NCBI RefSeq assembly: GCF_030272615.1
Contig: NC_081408.1
Location: 617,146,476 to 617,210,475, forward strand
Direction: 5' to 3'
Length of the DNA stretch: 64,000 nucleotides
DNA from: Cryptomeria japonica
Lineage: Eukaryota > Streptophyta > Pinopsida > Cupressales > Cupressaceae
The notes under the pieces are model-generated. The model was not told where the DNA came from. It ran no database searches and worked only from the letters and a program-made list of their open reading frames with translations. Below are positions 57,201-64,000 of this stretch, piece by piece. The translations under genes and the position numbers were made by a program. The number at the start of each line of letters is the position of its first letter. Within the stretch, counting starts at the first letter, position 1.

Positions 57201-58155
57201 CTTTTAAAGCAACGTGTGCTTCATTCTCATCCAGACATTGGAGAAGAGTTCCATCAAAACCCTTTCTATATAGAGTATCAGCTATAATGGTGTATCTAGA
57301 AGCCTGACGAATAAAGGTCTTCTTTTGATTTCTGGACAGATCTGGTGACATGTATTGGGTATGCAAATATGTATATATTTTATTGTACAAAGGTGATTCT
57401 AGACCCACAATTGCACATACATAGTCTGATAGGGGGGTCTCATATGTAGGTAGCATTAACTGTTCTATGATAAACTCAAACTGAGTTTCATTAGTAGGCA
57501 TATTGAGAAGAGATCCTATGGTTGCCATTGCATCTGCTACCTTGTTTTGTATTCTTGGGATTTGTTTGAAGGTAATTTTGCTAAAGTGCTCCTTGTAATC
57601 TTTGACCAACTTCTTATAAGGCATGAGTTTGTCATCCTTCGTATTGTAATCATCATTGACCTGGTTTACAATCAACTGCGAATCACCATAGACCTGTAAC
57701 TCTTGTATTTTCCATTGTATAGCTGTATGAAGCCCTATGAGGAGAGCTTCATATTCAACCATATTGTTGGTGCATGGGAAATTGATCCTAAATGACTTAG
57801 GTATAACATCCCCTTGAGGAGTAATGAAGAGAATACCTGCTCTAGATCCGTGATTTGTATATGATCCATCAAAGTATAACTTCCACATTACTGAGGCAGT
57901 TAGTGTAAACACGGATTCATCTGGAAAGTCTATCAGCAATGGGTGACTGTCTTGTATAGGAGCCTCTGCTAATTGATCTGCTATGATTTGTCCTTTGATA
58001 GCTTTTTTGTCTATGTATTCTATATCAAACTCGCTCAAGATCATAACCCACTTGGCCAATCGCCCGGTCAATGTCGCTCTACTCAATAGGTATTTGAGTG
58101 GGTCAAACCGTGCAATGAGTTGTACCTTATGACTCAACATGTAGTGTCTAAGCTT
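57201..58155 (-). pseudogene. Tat element RNase H region with second (archaeal/plant-type) RNase H
   Basis: After the Ty3 RNase H tail (YLLSRATLTGRLAKWVMIL) comes a second RNase H: WKLYFDGSYTNHGSRAG, NNMVEYEALLIGL, VYGDSQLIVNQV and NKVADAMA supply the D-E-D-D residues. This additional plant-type RNase H is diagnostic of the Tat clade. The frame is open from 58140 to 57085; one stop near 58155 separates it from RT. Confidence 0.9.
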
Positions 58156-60108
58156 TTAGGATTGAAAGATTATTGCTAAGCATGCTCTCTCTATGGGCAT
58201 ACAATTAAGCTCATAGCTGATCAAAGTCCTACTTATATAATAAATGGCTCTTTCTTTTCCATTTTTGTCATGTTGTGCCAATAGAGCTCCCAGAGCTGAG
58301 TTCGTTGCTGATATGTATAACAATAGAGGTTGTCCTAGAGTAGGAGATATTAACACTAGTGTGTTCAAAAGATAATCTTTTAGAGCTTGGAAAGCTTCCT
58401 GGCATTGTTCTGTCCATTTAAAAGTAACTCCTTTCCTGAGTAAATGCTGGAATGGGAGACACTTATTTGCCAACTGTGCTATGAATCTTCTTATGGATTG
58501 CAATCTTCCTTGTAACTCTCTGAGTTGTTTAAGTGTTGATGGAGGTTGCATATCAATGATTGCCTTGACCTTGGAAGGGTCTATTTCAATTCCTCTATTT
58601 GATACTATAAACCCTATTAGTTTACCTTCTGTTATGCCAAACACACATTTCTTTGGATTTAATCTGACATTATACTGTTCCAACCAATCAAATATCTGTG
58701 TAAGAACTGTAACGTGACTTTCTCTAGTTTGTGATTTAGCCAATATGTCATCCATGTAATCTTCCATTATGTTATGGATCATGTCATGAAATAATGTTGT
58801 CATGGCTCTCTGGTATGTTGCCCCGGCATTTTTAAGACCAAATGGCATCACATTCCAACAGTACGTTCCCCATGGGAATGTAAAGGCCATTTTATGTTGA
58901 TCTTTTGGTGCAATTTTAGTTTGGTTGTATCTTGAAAAACCATCCGTTAAGGATAACATCTCATTTCCAACTGTTAGGTTAACTATCATGTTGATATTAG
59001 GTAGCAGGAAGTCATCCTTAGGGCAAGCTTTATTTAGATCTTGAAAATCGGTACAGATTCTGATGCCTCCCGTGGGTTTAGTCACAAGTACCAGGTTTGA
59101 TATCCATTCTGTGTAGTCAATAGGTCTGATAAAACCTACATCCAACAACTTTTGTAATTCTATTTTAACCAGTAATGTGATACTTGGATGCATTTTTCTT
59201 AATTTTTGCTTGTAAGGTTTAACTCCTGGTATCAATGGTAAGTGATGCAACACTAATTTAGAATATAAGCCCGGCATGTCTGAATAGGGCCAAGCAAAGT
59301 TGATAGGTCGTTGTTTAAAAAAATGAATGAATCTGTCTTTTTCTTCTTTGCTCAGTGATTTTGCAAGATGGATGTTATGTACAACTTCCCCTTCTGCTAT
59401 ATTTACTTCTTCTGTTTCCTCTATAAGTAATGCTGAACTTTCTCTTTGCATAGGAAGATTACCCAAGCCATTAGGGGTAGTTTGATCCTTATCTTCTATT
59501 TGAGAAGTACTTTCTTCTCCAAAGTATGTCGTTCTATTTAGGTCTATAGCAAACCCTGCTTTATGATCACCTTGTGGAAATCCCTCTACGACTCCTAGAA
59601 ATTCTAAAATCGCTTCGTCATTTTCAAACCAATCCAATGTTGGTTTTCCTTCTTTCCCCCAATCAATCAAGTATGAATGTACTAGGGGTAAATCAGTATT
59701 CCCTTCTATAGTAGAGTCTGAAAACATGAAGACTTGATTGTTTGATATTACACTGTCTGGTGGGGTAGAATCATGGAGTGATAAGAATTCGTAGTCATGA
59801 GAATCTGTCTCACTATCAATATATGTTTCATTATATGGGATATCATCACTTATCAATAGATTGACTGGTCTTCTTTGTACATTAGTGACTCTTCTTAAGC
59901 CAAGTATAAGCCTTTGTAATATTTCTTCATTTGTTTCGTTAGGTTGAGCCTGAGTTGCCTCTCGTGGTAGAAGTAGTGATAATAACCATGGGTGGGATTC
60001 AGGTGGTGGGGGTAATCCTGCATCTGTTGCCACATTAGCTTGTACTGTTGTGTCAATAACTGCATCATTTTGTAACTCCTCAGTGGGTTCTTGCAAGAGT
60101 TGTCTCAT
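58156..60108 (-). pseudogene. Tat element reverse transcriptase and first RNase H
   Basis: An open stretch of 650 codons. The first 270 residues are an acidic linker; then RT blocks follow: YKQKLRKMHPSITLLVK, GFIRPIDYTEWISNLVLV, GGIRICTDFQDLNKACPKD, MPFGLKNAGATYQRAM and intact DYMDDILAKS (about 58743-58763). RNase H begins with KWTEQCQEAFQALKDYL and LLYISATNSALGALL, where the usual Asp reads Ser (YISATN), so the first RNase H may have been inactive. This is the best-preserved coding block of the element. Confidence 0.93.
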
Positions 60109-60330
60109 GTCTTCCCCATCTGATTCTGTGCTTGGTGATGTAAGTACCTGATTGCTTATTTGAGATGAAGATGGAAGAGCCTATATGGACCAATTCCTTT
60201 GTGATATGTAATCTGATGGTTTCCCATTTAAAGTATTTGCAATAGAGTACTCTCCACAACCCATATCCTTTATTTGTAAGGAGGATGTCATAGGCATATC
60301 TTTTTGTGTTTTAGATAATTACAATGTTAA

Positions 60331-60889
60331 AATAGATTTGGATCACCCTTTATGGTGATTTCAATACCATTGTATGGGAATTTAACGCATTGATGAAATG
60401 TGGATGGTACTGCTTGCATGGTGCAGATCCATGTGTGGCCCAATAACATGTATATCATAGCTCTCTATCCAAGACTTGAAAAGCAACCTCTGTCGTTATT
60501 AGTCCTACTTGTATAGGTAATGTTACAATGCCTTTAGATGGATGTTCTTCATCATCGTAAGCCTTGATGTTTATCCTTTTGGAAGAATCAATGTGAAGTT
60601 TAGAATATCCCAGTGCTTTGACCAGCCTTAAGGTACAAATGCTCAGACCGGCTCCCCCATCTATAAGTACTCTTCTGATTCTTTTCTTGTGAATGTAAGC
60701 TTCCAGATGTAGTGGGTCATTATGAAGCAATTTATCACTAGGAATATCTTGTTCTGTAAATGCAATATGTGTACCTTGTGTCAAATTTCCTACCATAGAC
60801 TGGAAGGCACGTTCATCTATAGCTCTGTCCACTACTGTATCTTGAAGTGCTTTGTCCAATATAGCTCTATGATTGGGTGAAATATGCAA
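60331..60889 (-). pseudogene. Tat element protease
   Basis: RRVLIDGGAGLSICTL gives the aspartic protease active site (DGG for DSG, common in Tat). It is followed by INIKAYDDEEHPSKGIVTLP and, past a stop near 60455, a tail with WICTMQAVPSTFHQCVKFP-like sequence typical of Tat proteases. The frame continues from the gag C-terminus. Confidence 0.85.
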
Positions 60890-60922
60890 TAGTTTGAATA
60901 AGGATATCTATGCCAGAGTTGT

Positions 60923-63264
60923 CTAAAGTTGCTCAACTACATTGTAAGTCCCTACTGCTAGTGGTTGATTTTGTGGTATCCCTTGCAAGGTTACCTTTGA
61001 CCTATGAGTAACCACTACACAGTCTCTGTCTCTAGGAGTAATTGTGATTGTAGAAATTGTATCATTTGTATCATAGGCTATCTTATCTAGATTTATATTA
61101 AATCCTTCTTCATAGTCCCAGTGTGTATGTTTGACATTCATAATATGCTCAATGAGTTCATCTTCAAACCAATCTGAGTGAGATGGTTGATCATGCCCCC
61201 AGTCTTGGAGACAAAGATTCATATCATCATCGTATTTTGGTCCTTTAGATATCATGAAAATTTGGTTGTCATCTTTATGAGTGTCTTGATATTGGTCCTC
61301 CTGATCAGGTGTTTCTTGTGAATCATTGTTTGTTGTATCTCCTGAGCTAATGGCATGAATAGTGTAGTCATATGAGACCTTCATGTAGTTAGCCATATTG
61401 TCTTGGGTACCTGATGTGGTATCTTTTCCCTTATCATGCTTAACAAAAGGATCTTTAAAAATCATATGATTTGTGTTTGTTGAGGTCTTATCCGTATCAA
61501 TTGTGATGTCCCCTTGGACCAAGTTTTTCAATTTGTAGCAACTTGCCGTTTTGTGACCTTTAGTCCTATGATAATCACAGAAATAATTGTCATTCCACCA
61601 TGTGGGTTTGAAAGGACCTAGCTCATATATTCTTACTTTAGGTAGAGTGATCATGTTTGTCTGCATTAACTTTTTGAGCACTGACTCAATAGGTTCTCCT
61701 AAAGGTGTGTAATTTCTTCTTGGAGTGTTTACCTTGGGGTATCTTGTGTTTGTATTTTGCATAGCATTTACATTGGTTGATGTTGTGTTATTCTCAGTAT
61801 GTGGATTTGTTGACTGACTCATTCCTAGTGATAAAACGGGTTGAGTTCTGTTTATTTTTCTGGCGTCTACAATACCATCATTGGTCACATTTTTGTTTTT
61901 TGACCAAAACTTAGATTTGTCATTGTTGTTGGTATTGCCATACTTAATAAGACCTTGATCTACCAAGCCCTTCTCACATTTGAGAGCCTTTTCTATGATT
62001 TGTTTGAATGTGGTAAGACACTACATTTGTATTGGATACTTTATCTTAGGAATCAAATTTTCTGTAAACATATCCACTTGCTCTATTTCTGGGATAACTG
62101 TCTTGCATCTCCTATAGAGAGCCCTCCATCATTGTATGAAGGATGCAAATGTTTCATTCTCATATTGCTTAGCGGAACCATCAAAGTAACCAGGGTGTCA
62201 ATGTTGTGCGAGAAGTTTGCAATAAATTGTTCAGCTAATTCCCCCCATGACATGATGGTTGGTGGTAGATGTGAAAACCACTCTAAAGCTGGACCTCCCA
62301 GAATTTTAGGGAATAGTCTCATTAGGTAAGTATCTTCTGAGGCAACTTCTATACATGCCATAAAAAATTCTCTGATATGATCTCTAGGATCACCCTTCCC
62401 TTGATATCTATCAAATTTGGGCGTTTCAAAATGTTGTGGGAAAGGTGGCATGTATAATGTGTGATCAAATGGATAAGGACGTAAGTCTTGCATTGTGTAG
62501 CTCTTTTTATCATTACCAGTTTGCATGGTCGTCATCTGTTGTTGCAAACTCTATACTTGTTGTGTCAGAATATCTGTTGATGTCAAAGGTATACCTTGTG
62601 TGTGTGTATGTCCCACAAAAGGATTCGTGGTTGCATAACTAGGAGGTTATTGAAAGGTACCAAGATTATAACCTTGTGTGTTGTGTGTTCCAGTAGGTAC
62701 TGTGAAATAGGCGATATGTGAACCCATGTTTGGTTGAGTTGTACTTGTTGTATTGGTAATACCTAGATTTGCATTTTGATAACCATATGTGGATCCCATA
62801 GAATAGGAAACTGGAGGTTGAGTTACACTTGTTGCTTGTGTTTGAATAGGTGCTAAGATACTTGACATTATCAGTATGCTCTATGATGGTATACTAGCAT
62901 TGATCACTGAAGATGACACGCTTGTTTGAAAGTTTGCATTTGTTGGAAGAGGTATGTTTTGAGGAAGACTAGAGGTCATTGCTTGTATTTGCGTCAAGGG
63001 TGGTGTTTGACTGTTATCTTGACCTAAAGTTTTTCCTGGTGGTAAAATCTTTGTGACATCAAAATCCTCAGGTAATTTTGCCCCATTTTGTATTAACAAC
63101 GAAAGATACTTGTCCCTATCGCTATGTATATGTGCATCTAGGATCATGAGGACATGCGGGTCTTGCTGTGTGGACTCAATTTCTTCCTTTGTCAGATGTT
63201 GTTGTAATTCGTTTATGGTGGACATTGTTTGTGTACCTAAGTGTTGACCTATTGACATGTCCAT
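60923..63264 (-). pseudogene. Tat element gag
   Basis: Segments 62647-63264 and 62083-62547 share a frame; 60923-61966 is shifted. Features: a Gln/Thr-rich N-terminus, the retrotransposon-gag domain (PKFDRYQGKGDPRDHIREF, MRLFPKILGGPALEWFSHL, WGELAEQFIANF), then a Tat-type zinc-binding motif FCDYHRTKGHKTASCYKLK near 61600-61540 and an acidic Asp/Thr-rich tail. In-frame stops near 62880, 62645 and 62550. It packages RNA in the particle. Confidence 0.88.
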
Positions 63265-63439
63265 GTTCCGAGTAGGGTTTATAGACTATGTGTTGTTCGG
63301 GTCCATTATTCCTTTTGCTTTCTAGGACCTTGTGATGGGCATCTAAAATTGCCTATATGATGATGGTTCTATGCGAGATGATGACCTAACACTAGACAAT
63401 AGACGTAAATATGAGGTATGCAATACTATACTAGATGCT

Positions 63440-63721
63440 CTATTGAGGATTTTGATGTGAGACCTTTTTAGCTTTTCTAGCTTTCTCTAATGCAAGTCTT
63501 TCCATTTGTTGACGAAGTTGTTCGGCCTCAATCTCTCTATCAATTGTATGGGCAATCCTAGACTCAATATCTATCTCGTGTATGACTCCCATATATTGGG
63601 GTGCGCTTCTTCTTAAATCCCAAGCTAAGTTAGCTAGACCATCAATGATTTCTCGTTGACCACCATTTGGAACTAGATTAGGTTGCTCGAAGGGGAGCAA
63701 ACCATCACCTAGGAGACCCAT
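63440..63721 (-). pseudogene. Small leader ORF of the Tat element (ORF1 or gag N-terminus)
   Basis: 93 codons from ATG 63721: MGLLGDGLLPFEQPNLV, then a helical Glu/Arg/Leu-rich end with REIEAEQLRQQMERLALEKA (coiled coil). It is out of frame with the next gag segment at 63264. Ogre-type Tat elements have a separate ORF1 before gag, so it may be that or the gag N-terminus. Confidence 0.5.
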
Positions 63722-63770
63722 GAAGGCACATGCTATGAACCTATAAATGATAATAGACTTAGATGTATAT

Positions 63771-63924
63771 GATATAGTTGATAATGCAAAAGACTTAGGA
63801 TGATAATGAGGACGTAAGTGGGACTATGCAAAAGACTATGGACGATAATGAGGACATAAATGGGACTATGCAAAAGACTATGGACAATAATGAGGACGTA
63901 AGTGAGAGTATGCAAAAGACTATG
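63771..63924. repeat. 42-bp tandem repeat in the Tat leader
   Basis: Three full units at 63799-63840, 63841-63882 and 63883-63924 plus a partial one before. Each contains GATAATGAGGACGTAAGTGG and ACTATGCAAAAGACTATG. 42 bp equals 14 codons, so the minus frame shows a 14-residue repeat (SPIYVLIIVHSLLH). It is probably 5' untranslated sequence. Confidence 0.9.
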
Positions 63925-64000
63925 GTCACAAGTATGTAAGGACGTTTTGAAAATTAGTTTCAAAATGGACTTTGTTTTTGGTAACTTCGTGTGTAGGACA

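Larger units (their letters stand above)
49888..64000 (-). mobile_element. Tat-clade Ty3/gypsy retrotransposon, 5' LTR outside window
   Basis: Minus-strand order: leader with 42-bp tandem repeats, gag ORFs, protease, RT, RNase H, second RNase H of archaeal/plant type, integrase, 3' untranslated region with an antisense PMD frame, polypurine tract, 3' LTR. The dual RNase H and the antisense ORF between integrase and 3' LTR are marks of the Tat clade (Ogre/Retand relatives). At least 14 kb. Several frameshifts and stops make it inactive. The left boundary is an estimate because the partner LTR is not in view. Confidence 0.85.

Noticed and set aside
63799-63924. 42-bp repeat as a CRISPR-like array
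   Set aside because: Units abut with no spacers, and the context is a plant retroelement leader.

Overview
The window is a nest of decayed retrotransposons from a large, repeat-rich plant nuclear genome. Plant origin is clear from plant-type Ty3/gypsy and Ty1/copia polyproteins, initiator-Met-tRNA primer-binding sites, a Tat-clade gypsy element with a second plant-type RNase H, a plant mobile domain (PMD) and a plant LINE ORF1 (DUF4283 type). The old, stop-riddled elements with no host gene between them fit a gymnosperm-sized genome, but the species cannot be named. I found no host protein gene, tRNA, rRNA or CRISPR array.

Layout. 1-6327: a minus-strand gypsy element cut by the window edge, with two LTRs head to tail at its 5' side. 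6331-7700: 5' end and ORF1 of a LINE. 7937-9922: no gene. 9923-17462: a complete plus-strand LTR element without pol (NA-1). 17559-25334: a complete but broken minus-strand gypsy element. 25335-29207: no recognisable gene. 29380-37787: a minus-strand solo LTR split by a complete plus-strand copia element (29765-36470). 37788-39843: mostly unassigned, with a second copy of the LINE 5' segment. 39844-48717: another minus-strand solo LTR split by a second complete LTR element without pol (NA-2, minus, 40530-48564). 48718-49887: unassigned. About 49888 to the right edge: a Tat-clade gypsy element (minus) with a PMD open reading frame on the opposite strand between integrase and the 3' LTR.

Most notable are NA-1 and NA-2. 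They lie on opposite strands and have unrelated-looking LTR bodies, yet share one design: LTR, Met PBS, a Gag-like ORF (long coiled coil plus 4-5 CCHC zinc knuckles), an intercistronic gap of about 500 bp, a second ORF of about 1,100 codons with no visible similarity to gag or pol, several polypurine tracts, LTR. Their ends match the copia element in the same window, so they look like pol-less copia-type (SIRE/Maximus-like) elements moved in trans. The second ORF sits where SIRE-type elements carry their env-like ORF, which is the main alternative explanation.

All coding regions are inactivated. Most premature stops in the copia and PMD frames look like CAA/CAG changed to TAA/TAG, the pattern expected of deamination of methylated cytosines. 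Target-site duplications survive with one or two mismatches, so these are old insertions.
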